Below are positions 49,394-57,314 of a stretch of DNA of 64,000 bases, piece after piece. Both the position numbers and the translations under genes were made by a program. The notes under the pieces are model-generated. The model was given only the letters and a program-made list of their open reading frames with translations, ran no database searches and was not told the origin of the DNA. Source of the stretch: Actinomadura chibensis NBRC 106107 (lineage in GTDB: Bacteria; Actinomycetota; Actinomycetes; Streptosporangiales; Streptosporangiaceae); assembly GCF_001552135.1 (NCBI RefSeq), contig NZ_BCQP01000040.1, positions 1 through 64,000 of the forward strand, written 5' to 3'. The first letter of the stretch is position 1. Each line of letters begins with the position of its first letter.

Positions 49394-49413
49394 CCATGGC
49401 CGAAAATGAGAAA

Positions 49414-49433
49414 GCCCCCTCCTAAGAGGGGGC
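49414..49433 (-). terminator. Intrinsic terminator of the Xre-DUF397 pair
   Basis: GCCCCCTC (49414-49421) and GAGGGGGC (49426-49433) are exact reverse complements around CTAA; TTTCTCATTTTCGG follows on the minus strand. It lies 15 bases beyond the DUF397 stop. Confidence 0.75.
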
Positions 49434-49448
49434 CTGTGGGGGGGACGG

Positions 49449-49649
49449 CTATCGGTCGAGTTCGGCGGCCTTGATGCGGCCGATGAGCCCGGCTACGGCC
49501 GGGCGGCTGAACTGGAGGACGGGGCCGTGGGGATCGGTGCTGTCGCGGACGCCCACGGTGGTGTCGAGGTCGGCCAGTTCGACGCAGGTACCGCCCTCCT
49601 GGCCGGTGTAGCTGCTCTTGCGCCAGGCGGCGTGTTTCAGGTCCTTCAC
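49449..49649 (-). CDS. DUF397 protein (BldB/WhiJ-associated type)
   Basis: The 66-residue product opens VKDLKHAAWRKSSYTGQEGG and contains TCVELADLDTTVGVRDST, DPHGPVLQFSRPAVAGLIGR and ends KAAELDR. This is the DUF397 family, to which BldB and the small partners of WhiJ-like Xre proteins belong. Its GTG start overlaps the Xre stop (GTGA) and GGAGG sits 5 bases upstream, so the two proteins are made together. By analogy to studied Xre-DUF397 pairs it probably modulates the Xre regulator. Confidence 0.9.
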   Translation of the reverse strand: MKDLKHAAWRKSSYTGQEGGTCVELADLDTTVGVRDSTDPHGPVLQFSRPAVAGLIGRIKAAELDR

Positions 49650-50455
49650 AAGCCCTCCATCACCTCTCGGATCAGAGCTTCGGAGGCCATTTCGGTCATG
49701 GCCACACTGCTGATGAGGTCCCACAGCTGTCGAAGCTGCTCCACATGGGAGCTTAGTTCGATCACGCGGCCGGTACCGCCCGCGCCTTCCACGAACCCAA
49801 TCTCCGGTTCCCCCTCGCAGCCGAACAGCGTGAATCCGCTGGAAGGAAAAACCTGAGCCTCGGCAGGGACGATCCGGATGCTGATGTTGGGCTCCTTGCC
49901 CAGATCCAAGAGCCGGGCGAGCTGGGCCTTGGTGATTTCGTTGTCTCCGACGATCTTCCGGATCGTCGCTTCCTGCATTAGCACCACTATCCAGGGCGGG
50001 TTCTCCTGCTGCAGGATCTCCTGCCTGGCCATTCGCGTGCTCACCGCGCGGTCGAGCACGTTGGTGCGTTGCCCAGGTCGCAGGATGGCGCGTGCGTAGT
50101 CCTCGGTCTCGAACAGCCCGGTGACGGCGATGGACTCGTAGACGCGGATGGCGTTGGCGGTGCTCTCCAGGCTGGCGTAGGGGCGGAAGAAGGAGGGGAT
50201 GCCCTCCTTGGCGGCGAGGGGCTGGAGCTCCTGGAACTGGTCGTCGGTGCCGAAGTGGGCGTCCAGGCGCTCGGCCAGTTGGAAGGACGGGGCCTGCGCG
50301 GCGGTCTCGACCTTGGAGATCGTGTCGTTGGAGTAGCCGATCGCGTCCGCCAGTTGCGACTGGGAAAGTCCGGCTTTGTCGCGAAGCTTCCGGAGCTTTG
50401 CCCCGAAAAGTGCCGCCGCCGACTCGGTCGGGTCGAGTTGCTTCCGATTCACCAC
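49646..50455 (-). CDS. Xre-family regulator with DUF5753 sensor domain (WhiJ-like)
   Basis: The 269-residue protein has an N-terminal helix-turn-helix (LRKLRDKAGLSQSQLADAIG, then YSNDTISKVETAAQAPSFQL) and a DUF5753 domain (EGIPSFFRPYASLESTANAI; FETEDYARAILRPGQRTNV; IRIVPAEAQVFPSSGFTLF; FVEGAGGTGRVIELSSHVEQ). This is the usual layout of WhiJ-like developmental regulators. It starts at GTG 50455 with GGAGG 7 bases upstream, overlaps the DUF397 start, and is divergent from the HATPase gene across a spacer with a 14-bp inverted repeat. Probable role: repressor of itself and of the divergent gene. Confidence 0.93.
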   Translation of the reverse strand: MVNRKQLDPTESAAALFGAKLRKLRDKAGLSQSQLADAIGYSNDTISKVETAAQAPSFQLAERLDAHFGTDDQFQELQPLAAKEGIPSFFRPYASLESTANAIRVYESIAVTGLFETEDYARAILRPGQRTNVLDRAVSTRMARQEILQQENPPWIVVLMQEATIRKIVGDNEITKAQLARLLDLGKEPNISIRIVPAEAQVFPSSGFTLFGCEGEPEIGFVEGAGGTGRVIELSSHVEQLRQLWDLISSVAMTEMASEALIREVMEGL

Positions 50456-50469
50456 GAGTTGCCCTCCGG

Positions 50470-50483
50470 AACTATCGAGTTCA
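50470..50483. promoter_or_regulatory. GAACT-N4-AGTTC operator between Xre and HATPase genes
   Basis: GAACT (50470-50474) and AGTTC (50479-50483) are exact reverse complements around ATCG, 15 bases upstream of the Xre start codon. This is a fitting autoregulatory site for the Xre protein. Confidence 0.5.
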
Positions 50484-50572
50484 ACAAAACCGACCCCACT
50501 TCCGACGATAACGGGAACCTCCCACGATGTGCAGCGGATTGCTCACAAGAAGCGAAGGGAGTGGTGGGGGAA

Positions 50573-51070
50573 ATGATCGTTTGGCGGAATGAGGTGGGGC
50601 GGGGGTTCGAGATGACGGGATGTTTGGTTCGAGTGGAAAGGACGGTGGCGGCGCCGCGTGCGTTTCGGCGGGGGCTTCTCGGGGTGCCGGAGGCCGTCAG
50701 GGAGGGGCGCCTCATCGTGGAGGCGCAGGCGTTGCAGTGGGGGCTCGCCCGCGAGACCGTCTGCGCGGCCGTGCAGGTCGCGTCGGAACTGCTCACGAAC
50801 GCCGTCCACGCCACCCCCTACCGCGCGATTTCCCTGCGGATGGGGCTCGCGGACGACGGCCTCTGCGTGGAGGTGTGGGACTCCTCTCCGGTGTGGCCGC
50901 GGCCGTCCACGCCCGACCTGTCGGTTCCGCGCGGGCCGGTGGCGGACGACGCTCCCGACCCCGGCGGGTGGGGGCTCGGCATCGTCGACTCGCTGTCGGA
51001 GAGGCGGGGGGTCCGGGACGAGGCCGAGGGAAAGTGCGTCTGGGCCGTCCTCAAGGCGAAGTTTCGGTAA
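50573..51070 (+). CDS. Anti-sigma-factor-like HATPase (RsbW/SpoIIAB type)
   Basis: The 165-residue protein has the GHKL fold in small form: N-box VQVASELLTNAVHATPYRAI, the D-x-S strand CVEVWDSSPVWPRPS, and G-box DPGGWGLGIVDSLSERRGV. There is no kinase dimerisation domain, as in RsbW-like anti-sigma kinases. It starts at ATG 50573 with GGGGG before it and is divergent from the Xre/DUF397 pair, the arrangement found with WhiJ-like loci in streptomycetes. It probably binds a sigma factor or anti-anti-sigma factor encoded elsewhere. Confidence 0.88.
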   Translation: MIVWRNEVGRGFEMTGCLVRVERTVAAPRAFRRGLLGVPEAVREGRLIVEAQALQWGLARETVCAAVQVASELLTNAVHATPYRAISLRMGLADDGLCVEVWDSSPVWPRPSTPDLSVPRGPVADDAPDPGGWGLGIVDSLSERRGVRDEAEGKCVWAVLKAKFR

Positions 51071-51116
51071 CCAACCGTTGGGTGTGGGCTGGGGCCGTCC
51101 GCGGAAGGTCTGCGAC

Positions 51117-51854
51117 GTGGGGGACTGGTTCACACGGGAGATCACGGACGCCGGACGGCTGCGGCTGTTCTGCTTCCTCGTGGCGTTCATCGCCGGTTTC
51201 CTCTTCATCCGGGTCAGCGTCCGGATGATCAGGGCGCAGGTGCGGTGGTGGCCGGGGAACGTCACGCCCGGTGGGCAGCACATCCACCATGTGGTGTTCG
51301 GGCTCGTGTTCATGTGCGTCGGCGGTGTGGGCGGGCTGGCCATCCAGGACGGATCGTCCGCCATAGCGGCGGTGGCCGCCGGAGTGTTCGGAGTGGGCGC
51401 GGCGCTGGTACTGGACGAGTTCGCCCTAGTCCTCCACCTGGAGGACGTCTACTGGAGCCAGCAGGGACGCCTGTCGGTCGAGGTCGTGTTCATCACCATC
51501 GCGCTGTGCGGGCTGATGCTGCTCGGCCTGCGTCCGCTGGGCGTGGACGACGCCGCCGGGGACGGCTTCTGGGCCATCGTGCTCGTCCTCGTCTTCGACC
51601 TGTGCGTCGCCATCATCGCCCTCGCCAAAGGCAAGGTCTGGACGGGCCTCATCGGCGTGTTCATCGGCATCGTCGCGATCGTCGGGGCCGTCCGGCTGGC
51701 CCGGCCCGGGTCGCCGTGGGCGCGCCGCCGGTACTCACCGGACTCCCGCAAGGCCCGCCGCGCCGAGGTGCGGGAACGCCGCTACCGCCAGCCCCTCCAG
51801 CGGCTCGGGGACCGGCTGAGCGACCTCGTCGCGGGCCGTCCGTCGGCGAAATAG
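51117..51854 (+). CDS. Polytopic membrane protein with HIHH/HLED motifs, unknown
   Basis: The 245-residue product has about six hydrophobic segments. Near the ends of TM helices are NVTPGGQHIHHVVFGLVFM (H55, H57, H58) and ALVLDEFALVLHLEDVYWSQ (D100, E101, H107, E109, D110), a cluster that could bind one or two metal ions in or beside the membrane. The tail is basic (RRAEVRERRYRQPLQRL). GTG 51117 has GGAAGG 8 bases upstream. It begins 46 bases after the HATPase gene and is followed by another membrane gene after 10 bases. The motif pattern occurs in a family of actinobacterial integral membrane proteins I cannot name. Confidence 0.7.
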   Translation: MGDWFTREITDAGRLRLFCFLVAFIAGFLFIRVSVRMIRAQVRWWPGNVTPGGQHIHHVVFGLVFMCVGGVGGLAIQDGSSAIAAVAAGVFGVGAALVLDEFALVLHLEDVYWSQQGRLSVEVVFITIALCGLMLLGLRPLGVDDAAGDGFWAIVLVLVFDLCVAIIALAKGKVWTGLIGVFIGIVAIVGAVRLARPGSPWARRRYSPDSRKARRAEVRERRYRQPLQRLGDRLSDLVAGRPSAK

Positions 51855-51864
51855 GGGACGGGCG

Positions 51865-52515
51865 GTGGCGTCGAAGGCGACCGGCGTGAACGCGGTGGGC
51901 CTCGGCGGCATCATCTTCCTGCTGCTGCGCCTGCTGGCCGTCGCGCACTACGACTGGCACGTCGCGTTCTCCCTCGCGAGCTCCGTCAATTTCGACGACG
52001 TGATCGGCGTGGTGGTCGGCACGTTCCTGGGCGCGGAGACGCTGACCGGCGTGCTGCTGGCGGTGGTCCTGCCGCTCGCGTTCGCCCGGCACGTCCAGCA
52101 CGTCCGGCGGGGCGAGTGGAAACCGCACCAGACGGTGTTCATGGCGGCCCTCGCCGGGGTCTTCGCGGCCGCCCTGATCACGCTGCGGGACTGGCCCACT
52201 CTGGTCGCGGTGCTCGTGGTGAGCACGACCCTCCTTGTGGTGACGCTGCGGCAAGGTCCGCTGAGGCCGTACCTGGCGAAGGTGTACGCGCACATGGGCG
52301 TCGTGGGGTGGCTGGCGTTCCTCGCTCTGGGCGGGCTCACCGACACGGTCTGGGTGCCCGAGCAGAGGCTCCTGCTCCGGGACGGCTCCACGGTCACGGG
52401 TTATGTGATGGAGGTCGAGAGCCCGTACACCGAAGTCCTCACGGGACGCGGGCGGGACATCCGGGTGCTGATGTCCGCCGACGTGGTGTCCCGCGCCGAG
52501 GTCGACGGCGGCTGA
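51865..52515 (+). CDS. Membrane protein with small outside domain, unknown
   Basis: The 216-residue protein has five hydrophobic segments (GLGGIIFLLLRLLAVAHY; VIGVVVGTFLGAETLTGVLL; TVFMAALAGVFAAALITL; LVAVLVVSTTLLVVTLR; MGVVGWLAFLALGGLTDT), then a strand-rich end RLLLRDGSTVTGYVMEVESP and LTGRGRDIRVLMSADVVS that looks like a small SH3-like domain. The start is GTG 51865 after GGGGACGGGC. It lies 10 bases behind the HIHH/HLED protein, so the two are probably co-translated and may form one complex. A strong terminator follows. Confidence 0.65.
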   Translation: MASKATGVNAVGLGGIIFLLLRLLAVAHYDWHVAFSLASSVNFDDVIGVVVGTFLGAETLTGVLLAVVLPLAFARHVQHVRRGEWKPHQTVFMAALAGVFAAALITLRDWPTLVAVLVVSTTLLVVTLRQGPLRPYLAKVYAHMGVVGWLAFLALGGLTDTVWVPEQRLLLRDGSTVTGYVMEVESPYTEVLTGRGRDIRVLMSADVVSRAEVDGG

Positions 52516-52578
52516 ACAAATGGCCGGAAATCGTATACGGGAAACGCGAACTTCGCCGCGGGCGCGGACGTCTGACTG

Positions 52579-52617
52579 TGTGGTGGCCGTGGACATCGGG
52601 GGACCACGGCCACCACA
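52579..52617 (+). terminator. 14-bp perfect hairpin after the membrane-protein pair
   Basis: TGTGGTGGCCGTGG (52579-52592) and CCACGGCCACCACA (52604-52617) are exact reverse complements with an 11-base loop. It starts 63 bases beyond the stop at 52515 and closes the HATPase-membrane protein unit. Confidence 0.75.
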
Positions 52618-52720
52618 AATCCTTCACGCCGGTGACCCGCCGTACACGGTCGCGCGCCATCCGTGTCCATGCTGCTACTCTCCGTGTTGATCATCAACCG
52701 CGAGTAAGCGAGGTAGCCGC

Positions 52721-52930
52721 ATGAGCGCTCTCACCCGCTGTGTCACCGTGGCCGCGCTGGCCACGGCCGCCGTCGCCGCACTGGCCCTGCCCGCCGGCGC
52801 CGAGCCCGCGCGGGCCGCCGCGCCCGACCCCGTCAGCATGATCAACTGCACGATCTCCGCGGCGTCGAACCCGGGAGGCGCGAACCTGGTGCCGCTGGTC
52901 GCGGGCCCCGTCAAGTGCCTGAACCTCTGA
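52721..52930 (+). CDS. Small secreted peptide
   Basis: The 69-residue product is a signal peptide (TRCVTVAALATAAVAALALP, cut near AGAEPARA) followed by about 35 residues, PDPVSMINCTISAASNPGGA then GPVKCLNL. Two cysteines in the mature part could form one disulfide. GAGGTAGCCGC precedes the ATG. It lies alone between a terminator and the LAL gene. It resembles small actinobacterial secreted proteins in size, but I do not recognise the family; it lacks chaplin motifs. Confidence 0.65.
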   Translation: MSALTRCVTVAALATAAVAALALPAGAEPARAAAPDPVSMINCTISAASNPGGANLVPLVAGPVKCLNL

Positions 52931-53068
52931 GCCCGCGGTCCCGGTAGGCGCCGGGCCCCGGCGCCGCCGCGATCCGGGCGCGCGTTCACGCGCCGTACGC
53001 CCCTTCGGCGGCATCTCACGGAGTGATATTCAGGTGGGATTGTCCGATCCGTTTGGCATGCTTGTGAC

Positions 53069-56035
53069 GTGAGCGCACACGCGATGAGCCCCGTCCTCGT
53101 CGGCAGATCGGTCGAGCTCGGGCGGTTGGACGACGCCCTCGCCGCCGCGCCCGGGGCCGTGCTCGTCGGCGGCGAGGCCGGGCTCGGCAAGACGCGCCTG
53201 ATCCGCGAGTTCACCGCCGCCGTGGACGGCCGCCGCGCCCGCGTCCTCAGCGGCGGCTGCCTGGAGCTCGGCTCCAACGGGCTGCCGTTCGCGCCGTTCA
53301 CGACCGTGCTGCGGGGCCTCGTCCGGGACGTCGGAATCGACGGGATCGCCGGGCTCGTCCCGCGCGGCGACACGAGCTGCCTCGCCCGGCTGCTGCCCGA
53401 GTTCGGCGAACCGGAGTCCGACACCGCCACCGACGAGGAGCGCGCCCGCCTCTTCGAGGTCATGCTCACGCTGCTGGAGCGGCTCGCCGAGAGCGGCCCG
53501 GTCGTGCTCGTCATCGAGGACGCCCACTGGGCCGACCGCTCCACCCGCGACCTGCTCGCCTTCCTGATCCGCAACGTCGCCGACGCGCCCGTGCTGATCG
53601 TCGTGACGTTCCGGTCGGACGAGCTGCACCGCACCCACCCGCTGCGCCCGCTGCTCGCCGGGCTGGAGCGGACCGAGCGCGTCCGCCGGATGGAGATCGG
53701 CCGGCTGTCCCGCTCCGACACCGCGGCCCTCGTCACCCAACTGCTCGGCGACACCCCGCCCGCCGGGCTCGTCGACCGCGTCGTCGCCCGCAGCGAGGGC
53801 AACCCGCTGTTCATCGAGGCCCTGCTCGACGACGACGGCACGATGCCGTGCCTGCTGCCCGAGTCGCTGCGCGACCTGCTGCTCGCGGGCGTCCAGCGGC
53901 TGCCCGAGGAGACGCAGGAGGTGCTGCGCGACGCCAGCGGCGGCGGCACCCGCATCGACCACGCCCTGCTCACCGCCGTCACCGGGCTGGACGACGCCGA
54001 GCTGACCCGCGCGCTGCGTCCGGCCGTGGCCGCGAACGTCCTGGTCGTCGACGGCGACGGCTACGCCTTCCGGCACGCCCTGATCCGCGAGGCCGTCAGC
54101 GACGACCTGCTGCCCGGCGAGTACACGCGGCTGCACAAGCGCTACGCCGAGGCCATGGAGAACGACCCGGGCCTCGTCCCGCCCGGACGGCTCTGGGTCG
54201 AGCTGAGCTTCCACTGGGAACGGGCCCACAACAGCACGTGGGCGCTGGTCGCGTCCTGGCGCGCCGCCGCCGAGGCGCGCAAGTCGTTGGCATACGCGGA
54301 GTGCCTGACCATGCTGTCCCGGGTCCTCAGCCTGTGGGACGAGGTGCCCGACGCCGCCGAGCGGATCGGCGCTAACCAGATCAAGGTCCTCCAGGACGCC
54401 GCGACCGCCGCCGACCAGGCGGGCGAGTTCGACCGCGGGATCAAGCTCGTCAACGCCGCGCTCCGCGAGCTGGAGGCCAGCGGCGACGTGCCCGAGCAGC
54501 GCGCCGCGCTGCTGGAGCTGCGCGGCCGGATGCGCAACCAGATGGCGCTTCCCGGCTTCGTCGAGGACCTGAGCGCCGCCGTGGAGGCGCTGCCCGTCGA
54601 CCCGCCGAGCGTCCTGCGCGCCCGCGCCCTGTCGACGCTCGGGAACTACGTCCGCATCACCACCGACATCGCCAAGGCGCGCCAGACGGCGGAGGAGGCG
54701 CTCTCCATCGCCCGCGCGCTCGGCGACCCGGTCACCATCGCCGAGGCGCTGATCACCCGGTTCTGCGCCGACATCGACTACGAGTCCGAGGCCGGGCTGC
54801 TGGAGGTCGAGGAGACCGCCGAGAGCGCGGGCAACCACCGCGTGCTGCTGCGCTACTACGTGATCAAGTCGCACTTCCTGGAGGGCGCGGGACGGCACGA
54901 GGAGGCCGCCGCCGTCGCGGCGCGCGGCAAGGAGCTGGCCCGCGAGTACGGCGTCGAGCGGACGCAGGGCACGTTCCTGTCCATCAACCAGGCCGAGCCG
55001 CTCGTGTCGCTCGGCCGGTGGGACGAGGCGCTCGCCGTCCTCGACCACGCCATCGAGCAGGACCCGGCCGTCACCACGCGGACGTCGCTGCTCGTCCTGT
55101 CCGGGTGGGTGGCGTTGGCGCGCGGCGACATCGAGACCGCGCGGGCCCGGCTCGTGCTGTCCCGCGAGATCATGAACCTCAAGATGAAGTGGATGAAGAC
55201 GCAGGACTACTTCACCACGCTCTGGCTCGAGGCGAGCATCCTGCTCGCTGAGGGCGACGCCCGCGCCGCCCTGGACGCGGTCCGGCCCGTCCTCGACCAC
55301 TCCGGCCTGCCGGACGACGCCCGCTACGCCTGGCCGACGCTGATCGCCGCCACGGCGGCGTGCGCCGACCTCGGCGACGCCGCCGCCGACGACCTGCGGC
55401 GGGTGGAGGAGCGCGCGGCCGGGCTCGCCGTCTGCGGCCCGCTGCAGCGGGCGCACCAGCTCACGTTCGCCGCCGAGCTGGCCCGCGTCCGCGGCGTCCT
55501 CGACCTCGCGGCGTGGGACGCGGCCGCCGCCGCCTGGGAGACCCTCGGCAACCCCTACTACCGGGCCCGCGCGCTGTTCCGCGCGGCGGAGGCCGCCGCC
55601 GCGGGCGGCGACCACGACGCGGCGACCGCCCGGCTGGAGACGGCGGCGGAGCTCGCGGACGCGCTCGGCGCCGCCCCGCTCGGCGAGCTGGTCGCCGACC
55701 TGCTGCGCCGCACCCGGACGTCGCGGCGCGGCGACCCGTCCGCGCCGCTCGGCCTGACGCCGCGCGAGTACGAGGTGCTCCGCCTCGTCGCGCAGGGGCG
55801 CAGCAACCGCGACATCGCCGGGGCGCTGTTCATCTCGGTGAAGACGGTGAGCGTCCACGTCTCCAACATCCTCGGCAAGCTGGACGTGACGAGCCGCGGC
55901 GAGGCCGCCGCCACCGCCCACCGCCTCGGCCTGTTCGGCCCCGGGAACGGCAACGGCAGCGCCAGCGGGAACGGGAACGGCAGCGGCAACGGGCTGGGCG
56001 CCGCGTCGGCGAACGGACGGCGGGTGCGGGCCTGA
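53069..56035 (+). CDS. LAL-type (LuxR/AAA ATPase) transcriptional regulator
   Basis: The 988-residue protein has an N-terminal STAND/AAA ATPase: Walker A VGGEAGLGKTRLIREFT near 34-50 and Walker B VVLVIEDAHWADRSTRD near 150. A long helical region of TPR-like repeats follows, ending in a LuxR helix-turn-helix, LTPREYEVLRLVAQGRSNRD, with VKTVSVHVSNILGKLDVTSR. The last 35 residues are Gly/Asn repeats (GNGNGSASGNGNGSGNGLGA). LAL proteins are large ATP-dependent activators of pathway genes. The start is GTG 53069; the target is not next to it. A hairpin terminator follows 7 bases after the stop. Confidence 0.93.
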   Translation: MSAHAMSPVLVGRSVELGRLDDALAAAPGAVLVGGEAGLGKTRLIREFTAAVDGRRARVLSGGCLELGSNGLPFAPFTTVLRGLVRDVGIDGIAGLVPRGDTSCLARLLPEFGEPESDTATDEERARLFEVMLTLLERLAESGPVVLVIEDAHWADRSTRDLLAFLIRNVADAPVLIVVTFRSDELHRTHPLRPLLAGLERTERVRRMEIGRLSRSDTAALVTQLLGDTPPAGLVDRVVARSEGNPLFIEALLDDDGTMPCLLPESLRDLLLAGVQRLPEETQEVLRDASGGGTRIDHALLTAVTGLDDAELTRALRPAVAANVLVVDGDGYAFRHALIREAVSDDLLPGEYTRLHKRYAEAMENDPGLVPPGRLWVELSFHWERAHNSTWALVASWRAAAEARKSLAYAECLTMLSRVLSLWDEVPDAAERIGANQIKVLQDAATAADQAGEFDRGIKLVNAALRELEASGDVPEQRAALLELRGRMRNQMALPGFVEDLSAAVEALPVDPPSVLRARALSTLGNYVRITTDIAKARQTAEEALSIARALGDPVTIAEALITRFCADIDYESEAGLLEVEETAESAGNHRVLLRYYVIKSHFLEGAGRHEEAAAVAARGKELAREYGVERTQGTFLSINQAEPLVSLGRWDEALAVLDHAIEQDPAVTTRTSLLVLSGWVALARGDIETARARLVLSREIMNLKMKWMKTQDYFTTLWLEASILLAEGDARAALDAVRPVLDHSGLPDDARYAWPTLIAATAACADLGDAAADDLRRVEERAAGLAVCGPLQRAHQLTFAAELARVRGVLDLAAWDAAAAAWETLGNPYYRARALFRAAEAAAAGGDHDAATARLETAAELADALGAAPLGELVADLLRRTRTSRRGDPSAPLGLTPREYEVLRLVAQGRSNRDIAGALFISVKTVSVHVSNILGKLDVTSRGEAAATAHRLGLFGPGNGNGSASGNGNGSGNGLGAASANGRRVRA
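55927..56010 (+). repeat. GNGNG-encoding low-complexity end of the LAL gene
   Basis: The last part of the LAL gene repeats AACGGGAACGGCAGC-like units that encode Gly-Asn-Ser runs. The reading frame continues through them to a normal stop. Copy number may vary between strains; the tail is likely disordered. Confidence 0.6.
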
Positions 56036-56041
56036 TCCGGA

Positions 56042-56072
56042 GGCGGGGATCTCCCCTCCCAGGATCCCCGCC
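56042..56072 (+). terminator. Terminator of the LAL gene
   Basis: GGCGGGGATC (56042-56051) and GATCCCCGCC (56063-56072) are exact reverse complements with an 11-base loop, starting 7 bases after the LAL stop. Confidence 0.7.
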
Positions 56073-56253
56073 GCCGAACCGTCGGACCACACGGGAACTA
56101 ACGTGGCCGGCCTTCACGGCCGCGGCCCGCGGAAGCAGGCGGTGCTTCTCCGCCCGGAGAGGCGGCCCGGGACCGTTCCGGCCACCCCCAGTGTCCAGGT
56201 CGGAGGCCCTCCGGTCATCGGTCGACATACCGATCGGGGCGGACGAAAAAAGA
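56073..56253. other. Non-coding remainder of the 304-base gap between LAL and the methyltransferase
   Basis: Between the two terminators at 56042-56072 and 56254-56292 I see nothing with coding character on either strand and no repeat or regulatory dyad worth listing. Both neighbouring genes end here, so no promoter is expected. Confidence 0.4.
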
Positions 56254-56292
56254 CGACGGGAACGGGCCGCTTTTCGTGACCCGTTCCCGTCG
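56254..56292 (-). terminator. Intrinsic terminator of the methyltransferase gene
   Basis: CGACGGGAACGGG (56254-56266) and CCCGTTCCCGTCG (56280-56292) are exact reverse complements with a 13-base loop. On the minus strand, CTTTTTTCGTC follows the stem, a proper T-run. It lies 47 bases beyond the stop at 56340. Confidence 0.8.
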
Positions 56293-56339
56293 CCGGAAGT
56301 TTCGGCTGGGAGACGGCTTTCGCGTGCTTCTGGGCGGGG

Positions 56340-57155
56340 TCAGCGCGGGACGCGCGCCACGCAGAACACGGTCTGGCCGAACGGCGGGCGGACGAACCGC
56401 TCGATGCCGCGCGTCAGCGGCACCACCGTCCGGTCGTAGATCTTGACGAGCCGCGGGTCGGGGTAGCCGGCGCCGCCGCGGCGGACCGCGAACCACCAGG
56501 CGATCCCGCCGAGGAAGTTGATCGGCTTCAGCACCTCCGGGACGAGCCCCGCCTCCCGGACGGACGCCTCAAGCGTCGCGGGCGTGTACCGGGTGACGTG
56601 CCCGACCTTGCGGTCGAAGTCGCCGTAGAGCTGCATGTAGCCGGGGACCCAGATGACGATCCGGCCGCCCGGCTCGGTGACGGCGGCGAGGTCGCGCAGC
56701 GCCTGGACGTCGTCCTTGATGTGCTCCAGGACGTTCATCATCACGACGGTGTCGACCTTGCGCCGGATCTTGATCTCGGCGGGCAGGGCGAGGTCGATGA
56801 CCTCGACGTCCTCGTTGCCGTCGTGGCGCTTGCGCAGCTCGCCGACGCAGTACGGGTCGTTGTCGCTGACGACGAGGTAGTCGAGCCGCCCGGCGAACTG
56901 CTCGGAGAAGTGCCCGAGCCCCGACCCGACCTCCAGCATCGACCGGCCGACGTGCGGCGCGACCGTGTCGTACTCGTACTTGCGGTAGTTGCGGGCCTCG
57001 TCCCCGCCGAGATGGTTCTCCAGTGCCCCCTCCCCGGCGGCGGGCTGGACGACGTCCCCGTCCCGGGCGGGCGCCGCCGCCGGACGTTTCTGGCGGCTGC
57101 CGACGAGGTTGAGGAGGGTGCCTGCGATGGACTTCTTCTGACCAGGTGACTGCAT
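56340..57155 (-). CDS. Class I SAM-dependent methyltransferase
   Basis: The 271-residue protein has a clean motif I (SMLEVGSGLGHFSEQFAG), SDNDPYCVGELRKRH (motif II), VVMMNVLEHIKDDVQALRDL and TEPGGRIVIWVPGYMQLYGD. It is of the UbiG/Methyltransf_11 type that acts on lipid- or sugar-linked substrates, and the phrase YGDFDRKVGHVTRYTPATL is typical of glycan-associated members. The first 60 residues are a polar leader with a KR-rich stretch (GSRQKRPAAAPARDGD). It stands alone with a strong terminator. Substrate unknown. Confidence 0.88.
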   Translation of the reverse strand: MQSPGQKKSIAGTLLNLVGSRQKRPAAAPARDGDVVQPAAGEGALENHLGGDEARNYRKYEYDTVAPHVGRSMLEVGSGLGHFSEQFAGRLDYLVVSDNDPYCVGELRKRHDGNEDVEVIDLALPAEIKIRRKVDTVVMMNVLEHIKDDVQALRDLAAVTEPGGRIVIWVPGYMQLYGDFDRKVGHVTRYTPATLEASVREAGLVPEVLKPINFLGGIAWWFAVRRGGAGYPDPRLVKIYDRTVVPLTRGIERFVRPPFGQTVFCVARVPR

Positions 57156-57314
57156 ACTTCCCGCTCGCTGGGTGCGTGGGCGTTCGGCTTCTTTTTCGCC
57201 GGATCGCTGACCTGGTCCGCTTGAACCGGTCCGATCTCAGGCGCGAAGGGCGCTCAGTCTACAGTCGGCTTGATCTCCGTCGTCCGCGTTGGACGGCGGC
57301 ACGCCTGATACGGG

